Shown here: positions 33,715 to 42,570 of the stretch, piece by piece
Layout: the number at the start of each line of letters is the position of its first letter
Position numbering within the stretch: position 1 is the first letter of the stretch
Source: Planctomycetota bacterium
Lineage (GTDB): Bacteria; Planctomycetota; GCA-002687715
Length of the DNA stretch: 64,000 nt
Reading direction: 5' to 3'
Assembly: GCA_009691765.1 (NCBI GenBank)
Contig: SIAO01000013.1
Location: 1-64,000 of the forward strand
Position numbers and translations under genes: made by a program
Notes under the pieces: generated by a model
Seen by the model: only the letters and a program-made list of their open reading frames with translations
The model's database searches: none
Told to the model about the DNA's origin: nothing

Positions 33715-35769
33715 TCACAAACTCTGCAGCAACGCGCGCAATACGGGTTCGTCTAGCCAGTAGAGATTGTTCGCACGCAGGCGACTGAGCCTTGGCACGG
33801 GTGCACTGTCGAGAGCCATACCGAGAGCCGCGGTCGACCAAGCGCGTGTGAGCGGCGTTGATGCCTGCGCCACACTCATAGCCGACAATTCCTCGAGTGT
33901 GTTGTTCGCGCCACACAACCCGAGCGCATACGCGCACCCAGCGGCTTCATAGGTGTCCGTGGTGCGTGAAAGCACTGCAATGAGTGCTTCGCTCGCTTCG
34001 CGCCGTGGCGCCGACAACGCCAAGCCCAATGCGGCTTCATGGCGGATTTCTGCGTCGGCATCATCGGCCAACAGATTGGCGAGCAGTGCCGCGTGCTTGC
34101 CGTCTGCTGCAAGCCCAAGGGACATCACCGCGCCAGTGCGCGCATCCGGCGCTGCGTCCGACTCTGCCATGGATGCTGCCGCCGTCGCGTCACCATTGCG
34201 AAGCAATCCCAAGGCGACCCAACAGGCTGCACGCACATTGTCGTCACGCGCTGTTGCACAGGTGCTCTTCAACGCGACACGCGCCGCTGCCGCATGGGCG
34301 GTGTTGCGACTCGCCAGAGCCAGAGCCAAAGGCGCGTAGCCTTCGAGCACACCGCTGCGGCCGAGTTCTTGCTGCGCCACCGACACCGCTTGATCACCGC
34401 CAACCTGTGCTAACGCCATCAACGCGAAAGCGCGCGCATGCACATCGCTGTGGTCTGTGACGACCTGGGCGAGAGCCTGCACCACTGCAGCACGCTCGAC
34501 GCTATCGCCAATTTCCCCCAGCGCGGCGGCCGCACCTTGAACCACGGCGGCCTTCTTGTCTTGCAACAATGCCAAGAGGGTTCGCAACACCACAGGACTC
34601 TTGTCACCGAGCTTTCCAAGTGCCACCGCTGCTGCTGCGCGCACGCGCTCCGGTGCATTGCCGTCCAGCGCAATCCGGCTGAGACCTGGCGCGCTACTGC
34701 TGCCTCCTCTGACTCCGAGGGCCATGAGCGCGCACAAGCGCAACCCGCCCATTTCATCAGCGTTGGAATTCGCGACTTCGTCCAAGAACTTGCGCCCATC
34801 GCTGCCACCAAGGAAACCAAGGGCCAGCAGCGCAGCTTTCCGCGTATCGCCATCCACGGCGCCAGTGATGCCCAAGAGCGGCCGTGCGCTGTCATCATTG
34901 CGAGCGATGCTCAGGATCCATATTTCCGCTTCATCGCGGCCGAGCAATCCAAGCCCGAGCAATGCGCTGCGTTGCACCGCGGCAGATGAATCCTGCAAGG
35001 CCTGCAACAACAATGGGAGAGCCGCAGGGTCGCCGCACTTACCGAGCGAGACACAGGCTTCCATGCGATTTCCGAAATAGCTGTCGCTCAAAGCGCGGCG
35101 CAATGCCGGGAGCGCAATAGCGAGCGAACTCTTGCGCAGGAGAGCAGCCTCAGCAGCAAGTGCCTTGCTGTCGATGAGTGCGGACGCGGCACTCGGCCTC
35201 GTGCTACTTCCAGTACGCAGCGACAGGTTTAGTTCTGTGAGTTGCAACCACTTATTTGCATTCCACCAATAGCCCCAACCCGTCGTCGCCGCTCCGCGAG
35301 GGCGCGGACGTGCGCCTGCCGTACGAGCGCCAACAGGAGTCTCACCGCGACCAGTGGCACCGCCGCGCGCAGCGCCACGCCCGCCGAAGCCAGCGGGCCC
35401 GCCAACCTCACCTCCGCTACTCGGAGTAAAGCCACCAGCGGGGCCTGTTGCAAGCACTGGCACGGCACCGCCGCTTGGGCCAACGTACGGCGCGGGCGTC
35501 GTAGGTGTTGCTCCGGGAGTGATGGGAGTCCCACCGCCAACTGGTCCCGTGTAGGGCGGCGCAGGTGTGGGGCTAGGTGTGGGCCCAGGTGTGGGCGCAG
35601 GTGTGGGCCCAGGCCCTGGTCCGGGTCCCGGTCCCGGCGAAGGCGCCGGTCCTGGGCTTGGATAGGGCGGATAACCACATTGAGCGACGACTGTTCCCGC
35701 CGTCAGCAACAACGCCATCACACCCACTGCTAGGCGAAGCTGCGAAGACAAACTTGATGTTTTGCGCAC
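33715..35769 (-). CDS. Secreted HEAT-repeat protein with Pro-rich N-terminus
   Basis: I start at GTG 35769, preceded by AAGGA, giving 684 residues. A signal peptide (MALLLTAGTVVAQC region) is followed by a Pro/Gly/Thr/Ser-rich low-complexity stretch of about 40 residues, a Gly/Arg-rich stretch, then about a dozen HEAT-like repeats from about residue 190. Examples are LPLLLQALQDSSAAVQRSAL, RAAAAVALGKLGD and AAVVQGAAAALGEIGD. These alpha-solenoids usually scaffold protein contacts in the periplasm or at the cell surface. No enzymatic domain seen. Confidence 0.85.
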   Translation of the reverse strand: MRKTSSLSSQLRLAVGVMALLLTAGTVVAQCGYPPYPSPGPAPSPGPGPGPGPGPTPAPTPGPTPSPTPAPPYTGPVGGGTPITPGATPTTPAPYVGPSGGAVPVLATGPAGGFTPSSGGEVGGPAGFGGRGAARGGATGRGETPVGARTAGARPRPRGAATTGWGYWWNANKWLQLTELNLSLRTGSSTRPSAASALIDSKALAAEAALLRKSSLAIALPALRRALSDSYFGNRMEACVSLGKCGDPAALPLLLQALQDSSAAVQRSALLGLGLLGRDEAEIWILSIARNDDSARPLLGITGAVDGDTRKAALLALGFLGGSDGRKFLDEVANSNADEMGGLRLCALMALGVRGGSSSAPGLSRIALDGNAPERVRAAAAVALGKLGDKSPVVLRTLLALLQDKKAAVVQGAAAALGEIGDSVERAAVVQALAQVVTDHSDVHARAFALMALAQVGGDQAVSVAQQELGRSGVLEGYAPLALALASRNTAHAAAARVALKSTCATARDDNVRAACWVALGLLRNGDATAAASMAESDAAPDARTGAVMSLGLAADGKHAALLANLLADDADAEIRHEAALGLALSAPRREASEALIAVLSRTTDTYEAAGCAYALGLCGANNTLEELSAMSVAQASTPLTRAWSTAALGMALDSAPVPRLSRLRANNLYWLDEPVLRALLQSL
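35561..35661. repeat. Low-complexity Pro-codon tract inside the HEAT gene
   Basis: Short imperfect units of GGTGTGGGC and GGTCCGGGTCCC type encode the alternating Pro/Gly/Thr segment of the HEAT-repeat protein on the minus strand. It is a coding microrepeat, prone to slippage, and not a CRISPR array. Confidence 0.8.
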
Positions 35770-35920
35770 GATCCTTGCTCCCGAGTCATCAAGAACCCTG
35801 CGCACTCAGGGTGTGCGCTCGCTGACCGCGTGAGTCTAATCCATCGCGCACGTGCCGTGGAAGTCCATTTGGTGCCGTTCCAAACATGGAGACGGACGTT
35901 CAACCAAGTGCGAAGGCGCC

Positions 35921-36823
35921 TCAAACATCAAATAGGCCACGCTGGCTCGGCGTTTGAAGGGCGCGCAGTTCTGCAAAATGACTCAGCATGGGCTCGGGAA
36001 CGCGTAGCACTGCGGCTGGAGCCAACGCGTGCACCAATGAGAGGACCGCAGCCACAGCCTTGCCATGAAAGTGGTTATTGCCCACGAGCACTGTTGGCGC
36101 GCCATCAGCCGCGAGGCTGCGCAGTGGGCCCACCCACTCCTGCAATTCGCGCTGCGAGTAATGCCAGTCGTATCGCGCGTCGCGCCCGGAGCCTGGATCA
36201 AACCATGCAGCCACATTGCGACCGTGCAAACGCACATAGCCGAGTTCGTGAGTGCGCAATGCCGTCGGGGGCAAGGTGCCACGGCCTTGCGGCTGGTCGA
36301 TATTCACGAAAGCGAAACCTCCCTTCTCCAAGAACGCGAGAGACTCAGGCCGCAACCAGTGATTGTGCCGCACTTCCACCGCGATCGTCCATGAAGCGGG
36401 TAGCGCAGCGCGCAACGCTGTCAGACGCTGACGCACCCATGGGCTGTCGAGCACTGTGATCGGGAATTGCAGCAGCACCGCCAGCAACCGCCCCGCCGCT
36501 TCGATGGGCATCACGCCTGCGATCCACTGGTCCATTTCCGCCTTCGAAGGCAAACCGGTTGCGTCATGCGTGAAGCGCTGCCAACCCTTCACCACAAAGC
36601 GAAAGTCCGGATGCTTCACGAGCAGTGCCATCCAATGCTCTGCGTTCGCTGCTGACACTGGTGCATAGAACGATGTGTTGAGCTCCATCAGATTGACGTA
36701 ATCAGCGAGGTAACGCAGTGGATGAAAACCCTCCGGACGCGCCAAGGGGTACACGCGCCCTTTCCAATCCGGGTAGGCCCACCCCGCCGGACCAAACCAA
36801 AAGCGCTCGTGGACGGCACGCAT
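35921..36823 (-). CDS. DUF72 (YecE-like) TIM-barrel protein
   Basis: A 300-residue protein. FGPAGWAYPDWKGRVYP at the N-terminus, MELNTSFYAPVS, FRFVVKGWQRFTH and VLLQFP match the DUF72/YecE family, whose TIM-barrel structure is known but whose activity is not. HYVRLHGRN-like GYVRLHGRNVAAWFDPG and the NNHF motif near the end are intact. ATG 36823. No operon partner is visible, since the neighbours on both sides are spaced or oppositely oriented. Confidence 0.9.
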   Translation of the reverse strand: MRAVHERFWFGPAGWAYPDWKGRVYPLARPEGFHPLRYLADYVNLMELNTSFYAPVSAANAEHWMALLVKHPDFRFVVKGWQRFTHDATGLPSKAEMDQWIAGVMPIEAAGRLLAVLLQFPITVLDSPWVRQRLTALRAALPASWTIAVEVRHNHWLRPESLAFLEKGGFAFVNIDQPQGRGTLPPTALRTHELGYVRLHGRNVAAWFDPGSGRDARYDWHYSQRELQEWVGPLRSLAADGAPTVLVGNNHFHGKAVAAVLSLVHALAPAAVLRVPEPMLSHFAELRALQTPSQRGLFDV

Positions 36824-36847
36824 GTGCTGAGCTTCGCATGCACGGAG

Positions 36848-36900
36848 GTGAGCGCGGGCTCCGCACGGCCGAGAGGACTACGCAATCCGCCCGGGCTCAC
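36848..36900. repeat. Intergenic hairpin element related to the 18.4-kb repeat
   Basis: GTGAGC (36848-36853) and GGGC (36856-36859) pair with GCCC (36889-36892) and GCTCAC (36895-36900), so the whole 53 bp can fold back. The interior GAGAGGACTACGCA-A-TCCG matches 18 of 19 bases of the minus strand at about 18377-18395, with GGCTCCG upstream in both. It lies in the 212-bp gap before lipA, which has no gene. Confidence 0.5.
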
Positions 36901-36933
36901 CATTGCAACGCAGGCAAGCGCAACGCAACCCCA

Positions 36934-36960
36934 TGATCTGCAAGTGATTGAGGCAGATCA
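36934..36960. promoter_or_regulatory. 8-bp perfect inverted repeat upstream of lipA
   Basis: TGATCTGC (36934-36941) and GCAGATCA (36953-36960) flank an 11-nt centre. It is about 75 bp before the first gene of the lipA-dehydrogenase block, a plausible operator for a dimeric repressor or a leader hairpin. No regulator gene is adjacent. Confidence 0.4.
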
Positions 36961-37035
36961 CAGCACTCTTTGTTCGCTGCTGCAACGCTTGCGGCAACAC
37001 GCATTCTTGCTTAGAACGACACGCACCGCGAGCGT

Positions 37036-37968
37036 ATGACTTCACCAGAATCCAGCACTCCTGCACCGCCAGCCAACCGAAAGCCGGAGTGGCTCAAGGT
37101 GCGCCTGCCGAGCGGCCCAAACTTCGAGCGCATCCAAGCGCTGCGCAAAGACCTCAAACTGGCCACGGTGTGCGAGGAAGCGCGCTGCCCCAACATCGGT
37201 GAATGTTGGAACGCCGGCACTGCCACGTTCATGCTGCTCGGTGACACCTGCACTCGCGCCTGCCGCTTCTGCAACGTGAAGACAGGCAATCCAGGTGGCC
37301 GCGTCGATGCCGACGAACCACGCAACCTCGCCAACGCGGTGCACAGCATGGGTCTCAGCTACATCGTGCTGACCATGGTCGACCGCGACGATCTCGCCGA
37401 CGGCGGCGCAGCACATGTGGCCGCGTGCGTAGATGCAGCCATCGCAACATCGCCCAATCTGAAAGTGGAAGTGCTCAGCGGCGATTTCCGCGCACAGCGC
37501 GCGTCCCTAGATTGCGTTGCGCACAGTGGCGCTGCGGTGTTGGCCCACAATATGGAAACCACGCGCCCGCTCACACGCCGCGTGCGCGACGGCAAAAGCA
37601 ACTACGACAACTCGCTCGAAGCCTTGCGGCTGTACAAAGAGATTGCGCCCAACAAACTGACCAAGTCCAGCATCATGTTGGGATTGGGCGAAACGGCGGA
37701 TGACGTGCGCGCCACTTTGAATGACCTACGCACCGCGCGTGTGGACATCCTCACTTTGGGGCAATACCTCCAGCCGACGCAGTGGCATTTGCCGGTGGCG
37801 GAGTATGTGCACCCGCATGTGTTCGAAGCCTGGCGCGTGGAAGCGGAATCTCTCGGCTTCCTATTCTGTGCGTCCGGACCGTTGGTGCGCTCCAGCTATC
37901 GCGCTGGCGAACTATTTGCTGAAGGTTGGTTGCGCGCCCGCGACCGTGCTCGCGAAGGAGTGTGCTGA
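37036..37968 (+). CDS. lipA: Lipoyl synthase
   Basis: A 310-residue radical SAM enzyme inserting two sulfurs into octanoyl groups on E2/GcvH proteins. The auxiliary cluster cysteines Cys46, Cys51 and Cys57 (CEEARCPNIGEC) and the SAM cluster CTRACRFC (Cys72, Cys76, Cys79) are intact, and the C-terminal RSSY supplies the serine ligand of the auxiliary cluster. ATG 37036. Its stop overlaps the next start (TGATG), so lipoyl synthesis is coupled directly to the complex that uses it. Confidence 0.97.
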   Translation: MTSPESSTPAPPANRKPEWLKVRLPSGPNFERIQALRKDLKLATVCEEARCPNIGECWNAGTATFMLLGDTCTRACRFCNVKTGNPGGRVDADEPRNLANAVHSMGLSYIVLTMVDRDDLADGGAAHVAACVDAAIATSPNLKVEVLSGDFRAQRASLDCVAHSGAAVLAHNMETTRPLTRRVRDGKSNYDNSLEALRLYKEIAPNKLTKSSIMLGLGETADDVRATLNDLRTARVDILTLGQYLQPTQWHLPVAEYVHPHVFEAWRVEAESLGFLFCASGPLVRSSYRAGELFAEGWLRARDRAREGVC

Positions 37969-39077
37969 TGCCCGCAGAACTGCTTGGAGTCTTCGGCACT
38001 GGCGGCGTGACGAAGAAGCTGCCTGTCCCCGAACTTGGCCGCGACGAATTGTTGCAACTGCACCGCAACATGGTGCGCACGCGCAAGCTCGATGAGCGCG
38101 GCATGAAGTTGCAACGTCAAGGACGTATCGGCTTCTACGTCCCCTCCTTCGGTGAAGAAGCGGCGCAGATTGGCAGCGCGGCGGCGCTGAAGAAGAATGA
38201 TTGGGTTTCGCCCAGCTATCGCCAACAGGGCGTTGCTTTGGTGCGCGGCGTCAACGCCACAGAGATGCTTGACAACTGTTTCGGCAACAGCGGCGACGCC
38301 GCCAAGGGCCGGCAGATGCCGGTGCACTACACCTTTCGCTCGCACAATTTCATCAGCATCGGTTCGCCCATCGGCACGCAGATTGCACACGCTACAGGCG
38401 TGGCCATGGCGATGCGCATCCGTGGTGATGCCAACGTGTGTCTCACTTATTTGGGTGACGGCGCCACTAGCAGCAACGATTTCCACACCGGCTTGAACTT
38501 CGCGGGTGTGTTCAAATCGCCCTGTGTGTTTGTCTGCATTAATAATCAATACGCCATTTCGCTGAATGTCGCGGGGCAGTCCGGCTCCACCACCATCGCG
38601 GACAAGGCACGTGCCTATGGCATGCCCGGAGTGCGCGTCGATGGCAACGATGTGCTCGCGGTGTACGCGACCACCTTGGCTGCTGTCGAAGCCGCGCGCC
38701 AAGGAGATGGCCCCACACTGCTCGAGCTTTTCAGCTTCCGCATGGGTCCGCATAGTTCCAGTGACGACCCCTCGCGTTATCGCCCGAAGGTGGAAGAGGA
38801 TGAATGGCGCGCCAAAGACCCCATCCAGCGCTTTGAAAAATGGCTGCTGGAAAACAAACACATGACCGCGGCTGACATGGCCGCCGTGCACGAGCAAGCC
38901 GAAACAGAAATGGCGGAGGCTGCCAAGCTCTCAGAAACCAAGGAGGCTCCTTCGAAGGACTCCTTGTTTGAAGATGTTTACGCGGCCATGCCCGCATCAT
39001 TGAAACGCCAACAAGCTGCGCTTCACGCCGAGGGCGACGCCCACGCGCAAGACCGCAACGCCGCATTCCCACTCTGA
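37968..39077 (+). CDS. 2-oxoacid dehydrogenase E1 alpha subunit, copy 1
   Basis: A 369-residue thiamine-diphosphate subunit of branched-chain-type 2-oxoacid dehydrogenase. The ThDP motif runs [11 protein letters not shown] to CINNQYAIS. The phosphorylation-loop-like [11 protein letters not shown] is present, as is the RQGRIGFY substrate region. It overlaps lipA by one base and precedes E1 beta by 8 bp. It would decarboxylate the 2-oxoacid together with E1 beta and pass the acyl group to E2. A second, clearly diverged E1 alpha follows E2. Confidence 0.92.
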   Translation: MPAELLGVFGTGGVTKKLPVPELGRDELLQLHRNMVRTRKLDERGMKLQRQGRIGFYVPSFGEEAAQIGSAAALKKNDWVSPSYRQQGVALVRGVNATEMLDNCFGNSGDAAKGRQMPVHYTFRSHNFISIGSPIGTQIAHATGVAMAMRIRGDANVCLTYLGDGATSSNDFHTGLNFAGVFKSPCVFVCINNQYAISLNVAGQSGSTTIADKARAYGMPGVRVDGNDVLAVYATTLAAVEAARQGDGPTLLELFSFRMGPHSSSDDPSRYRPKVEEDEWRAKDPIQRFEKWLLENKHMTAADMAAVHEQAETEMAEAAKLSETKEAPSKDSLFEDVYAAMPASLKRQQAALHAEGDAHAQDRNAAFPL

Positions 39078-39085
39078 GAGCGCCC

Positions 39086-40081
39086 ATGACCGCGAACACC
39101 GGCACTACTGTGATGACTCTCCTGCAAGCGCTGAACTTGGCGTTGATGGAGGAGATGGAGCGCAACAAGGATGTCGTCGTCCTTGGTGAAGATGTTGCGC
39201 GCAACGGCGGCGTCTTCCGCACGACGGAAGGCTTGATGGCGAAGTTTGGTGAAGCACGAGTGATCGACACGCCTCTGGCGGAGTCCGGCATTATCGGTGC
39301 TGCTATCGGCATGGCCATGTATGGCCTGCGTCCTGTGGCGGAGATTCAATTCTCCGATTTCATCTTTCCCGCCATGGACCAAATCGTGTCCGAGATGGCC
39401 AAGCTGCGTTACCGCTCTGGCGGCGAATTCACTTGCCCGGTCGTGGTGCGCACGCCATCGGGCGGCGGCATTCGCGGCGGCCACTATCACAGCCAATCGC
39501 CCGAGGCTTATTTCTGCCACACTCCAGGCCTCATGGTGCTTGCACCCAGTACGCCTGAAGATGCGAAGGGCTTGTTGAAGAGCGCGATCCGCGGCAACGA
39601 CCCCGTCATCTTCTTCGAACCCAAGCGCATTTATCGCACTGTGAAGGGCGAAGTACCGAACGATCCGGATTTCACGGTGCCCATCGGCAAAGCGCGCATC
39701 GCGCGTGCTGGCAAAGATGTGACGGTGATTAGCTGGGGCGCCATGGTGCACACATGCCTCGAAGCTGCCGAGAAGGCCGCACGCAATGGCGTAGACATTG
39801 AAGTCGTGGATCTGCGCAGCCTCGTACCTCTCGACGAAGAGGCGGTGCTGAACAGCGCGAAGAAGACTGGACGCGTCGTGGTGGCCAGCGAAGCCACGCG
39901 CACCTGCGGCTTCGCGTCGGAAATCAGCGCATTCCTCGCCGAAGAGATCATTGAATACCTCGAAGCGCCCATCGTGCGCGTCACTGGTTACGACACCCCA
40001 TTCCCCTATGCCCTCGAACATGTGTATATGCCCGGACCCAACCGCGTGTTGGATGCCGTGCAACGCGTGATGACTTTCTGA
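39086..40081 (+). CDS. 2-oxoacid dehydrogenase E1 beta subunit
   Basis: A 331-residue E1 beta. [55 protein letters not shown] and [11 protein letters not shown] are the family hallmarks. The last holds the histidine that contacts the E1 active site. The C-terminal domain (about 200-331) mediates heterotetramer assembly. It is the only E1 beta in the block, so both E1 alpha proteins presumably use it. Start ATG 39086, and E2 follows after 15 bp. Confidence 0.95.
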   Translation: MTANTGTTVMTLLQALNLALMEEMERNKDVVVLGEDVARNGGVFRTTEGLMAKFGEARVIDTPLAESGIIGAAIGMAMYGLRPVAEIQFSDFIFPAMDQIVSEMAKLRYRSGGEFTCPVVVRTPSGGGIRGGHYHSQSPEAYFCHTPGLMVLAPSTPEDAKGLLKSAIRGNDPVIFFEPKRIYRTVKGEVPNDPDFTVPIGKARIARAGKDVTVISWGAMVHTCLEAAEKAARNGVDIEVVDLRSLVPLDEEAVLNSAKKTGRVVVASEATRTCGFASEISAFLAEEIIEYLEAPIVRVTGYDTPFPYALEHVYMPGPNRVLDAVQRVMTF

Positions 40082-40096
40082 GCAGGGAGCAATCTC

Positions 40097-41416
40097 ATGA
40101 CCTTTGAATTCAAGCTGCCCGATATCGGTGAAGGCGTCGCGGAAGGCGAGATCGTGCGCTGGATCGTCAACGAAGGCGACGCCATTCTTGAAGATCAGCC
40201 CATGGTGGAAATCATGACGGACAAGGCCACCGTCGAAATCGGGTCTCCGGTCACGGGCCGCGTCGCGAAGATCTTGGCTAAGGCTGGCGCCGTAGTGCCG
40301 GTCCACAGTGTCATCGTGCATCTTGAGAAAGCGGGCGCGACGGCAACGCCTGCGGCAGCGGTTGTGACAGGTGCAACTGCTACAGCGCCCACGCCGACAG
40401 CCACAGTGGCGCCAGCCTCTACGACGACGAACCCAGCATCCACTTCAAGCAATTCCAAGACACTCGCCGCTCCAGCAACACGCCGTCTCGCACGCGAAAG
40501 CGGCATCGACCTCGGCGCTGTGGCCGGCAGCGGGCCGCACGGTCGCGTCACCAAGGAAGACGTGCTCGCCTACAAGCCAGGCGCCGCACCGGTTGCAGCC
40601 GCCCCAGCAAATGTGGCGCGCACAATGCAACCCGCACCGCTCGTTGCTGCACCAACCGCGCCAGCAACACGCACCGCACCAGCACCTGTAGCGCCAGCGC
40701 GCACATTCACGCCCGGCGGCGAAGAACGCATCGCCTATCGCGGCATCCGCAAAGCCACAGGCGATCAAATGGTGCGCTCCGTCAGCACCGCACCGCATTT
40801 CACGTATGTCGACGAAGTGGACATGACCTCGCTCTACGCGCTGCGCCGCGATGCCGCGAAGCTCGCAGAAGACCAGGGCATCAAGGTCACGTACTTGCCC
40901 TTCATCATCAAAGCCCTGTGCTCAGCCTTGCGCCGTTTCCCGATGGTGAACTCCACGCTCGACGACAAGAGCGCCGAGATCATCGTGAAGCACGACATTC
41001 ACATTGGCATCGCGACAGACACCGAACGCGGATTGATGGTTCCGGTACTGCGCCATGCGCATGCCAAGACCACGCTTGAACTCGCTGCCGAATTGCAGCA
41101 AATCACGGCCAAGGCGCGCGCGGGCCAAGCGACTCGCGAAGAACTGACGGGATCAACCATCACCATCACTTCAGCCGGCTCCATTGGTGGCTTGTTTGCA
41201 ACGCCCATCATCAACTACCCGGAAGCGGCCATCCTCGGCGTGTATCAAATCAAAGACAAGCCTGTGATCCGCGACGGAACCGTGGTGCCGGGCAAGATCG
41301 GCTACCTCTCCATCACGCTGGATCATCGCGTAGTGGATGGCAGCACTGCCGCGCACCTGATGAATCACATCAAGCGCTTGCTCGAAAACCCAGCGCTGTT
41401 CGTGCTCGACGCTTGA
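40097..41416 (+). CDS. 2-oxoacid dehydrogenase E2 (dihydrolipoyl acyltransferase)
   Basis: A 439-residue E2. One lipoyl domain at residues 1-80 has the modified Lys43 in IMTDKATVEI. An Ala/Thr/Pro linker follows, then the E3/E1-binding domain (about 118-155, ATRRLARESGIDLG, GPHGRVTKEDV), a second Ala/Pro linker and the catalytic domain with HRVVDG (His410, Asp414). The bulky-substrate layout agrees with branched-chain acyltransferases but does not prove it. Lys43 is the natural substrate of the adjacent LipA/LipB pathway. Confidence 0.95.
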   Translation: MTFEFKLPDIGEGVAEGEIVRWIVNEGDAILEDQPMVEIMTDKATVEIGSPVTGRVAKILAKAGAVVPVHSVIVHLEKAGATATPAAAVVTGATATAPTPTATVAPASTTTNPASTSSNSKTLAAPATRRLARESGIDLGAVAGSGPHGRVTKEDVLAYKPGAAPVAAAPANVARTMQPAPLVAAPTAPATRTAPAPVAPARTFTPGGEERIAYRGIRKATGDQMVRSVSTAPHFTYVDEVDMTSLYALRRDAAKLAEDQGIKVTYLPFIIKALCSALRRFPMVNSTLDDKSAEIIVKHDIHIGIATDTERGLMVPVLRHAHAKTTLELAAELQQITAKARAGQATREELTGSTITITSAGSIGGLFATPIINYPEAAILGVYQIKDKPVIRDGTVVPGKIGYLSITLDHRVVDGSTAAHLMNHIKRLLENPALFVLDA

Positions 41417-41454
41417 TCCGCTGAACGAGGGTTGCTCCTCGAATCCACGACGCC

Positions 41455-42570
41455 ATGGCCACTCACAAGAAACCTGAAAACCTCGTGCGCGTGTTGCCGC
41501 TCGAAGGCTTGCCTGCAACCACAGCAGCGCCAAAGCTCAGCGCCGAACAGCATCGCGACATGTTTCGCAGCATGTTGCGGATCCGCATGCTCGACGAAAA
41601 GATGATGCTGCTGCAACGCCAAGGACGCATCGCGTTCTTCGGGCCGAGCGCAGGCCAAGAAGCAGCCATCGTGGGTTCTGGCTCTGTAGCGCGCGCAGAA
41701 GATTGGATCTTCCCCGCACTGCGTGAAGCAGGCGTGGCGTTGCATCGTGGTTTTCCTTTGGAGCAGTACTTCGGCCAGCTTTTCGGCAATGTGCTCGACC
41801 CACAGAAGGGCCGCCAGCAACCCATGCACTTCAGCAGCGGCGCTGTGCACTATGTCTCGCTGTCTTCACCAATCGCAACGCAATTACCGCAAGCCGTGGG
41901 CGCAGCCTATGCCGCCAAACTGCGCGGCGACGGCACAGTGATCTTCGCGTACCTCGGCGATGGCGCCACCAGCGAGCACGATTTCCACAGCGCGCTAAAC
42001 TTCGCCAGCGTGTGGAAAGCGCCCGTGCTGTTTCTCTGCCAAAACAACGGATGGGCCATCAGCGTGCCATTCGAAAAGCAAACCGCGAGCGATGGCATTG
42101 CAATTAAGGCCTCGGCCTACGGCATGCCGGGCATCGCCGTCGATGGCAACGATGTTTTGGCCGTGCGCGCGACGACGCAAATGGCCATGGACCGAGCACT
42201 GCGCGGCGAAGGGCCTGTGCTGCTCGAGTTCGTCACTTGGCGTCGTGGCGGACACAGTTCGTCGGACGACCCAACGCGCTACCGCGACGAAGATCAGATT
42301 CCTCCGTGGGTGTTGGTGGATCCTTTGCAGCGCTATCGCGACTACCTGCGCTCCGCAAACATCGTGAACGTTGCCGACGAGCAAATCATCGTCACTGAAT
42401 TGCAATCCGCTATGGACGCAGCGCTCGCAATCGCAGAAAACGCCGACCGCCCTTCGATGGACACGCTCTTCACCGATGTTTATGCGGCCGTGCCGCCGCA
42501 CTTGCAACGACAAATGGATTCCGCTGGCCAAGACACCACCGGTCGCGCCGAAGGAGCTTTCCCCCTGTGA
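41455..42570 (+). CDS. 2-oxoacid dehydrogenase E1 alpha subunit, copy 2
   Basis: A 371-residue E1 alpha paralogue, complete by every motif: RQGRIAFFGPSAGQEAA, GDGATSEHDFH to CQNNGWAIS for ThDP, and HSSSDDPTRYR. It differs from copy 1 over the N-terminal 40 residues and throughout the substrate-facing region, although both end in AFPL. It follows E2 by 38 bp and overlaps the E3 start. Having two intact E1 alpha genes with one E1 beta suggests alternative substrate specificities or a nested older operon. Confidence 0.92.
   Translation: MATHKKPENLVRVLPLEGLPATTAAPKLSAEQHRDMFRSMLRIRMLDEKMMLLQRQGRIAFFGPSAGQEAAIVGSGSVARAEDWIFPALREAGVALHRGFPLEQYFGQLFGNVLDPQKGRQQPMHFSSGAVHYVSLSSPIATQLPQAVGAAYAAKLRGDGTVIFAYLGDGATSEHDFHSALNFASVWKAPVLFLCQNNGWAISVPFEKQTASDGIAIKASAYGMPGIAVDGNDVLAVRATTQMAMDRALRGEGPVLLEFVTWRRGGHSSSDDPTRYRDEDQIPPWVLVDPLQRYRDYLRSANIVNVADEQIIVTELQSAMDAALAIAENADRPSMDTLFTDVYAAVPPHLQRQMDSAGQDTTGRAEGAFPL

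Noticed and set aside
35561-35661. Possible CRISPR-like tandem repeat
   Set aside because: The units are imperfect, have no spacers and lie in frame within the Pro-rich segment of the HEAT-repeat protein. No cas genes are present.
36944-36961. CRP/FNR-type site before lipA (GTGAT and ATCAC half-sites)
   Set aside because: The half-sites are separated by 8 bp (GTGA and TCAC by 10 bp), too far for the CRP/FNR consensus spacing. The overlapping 8-bp palindrome explains the symmetry better.
39023-40321. 432-codon minus-strand frame opposite E1 beta
   Set aside because: It is a shadow frame over conserved E1 beta and E2 sequence.
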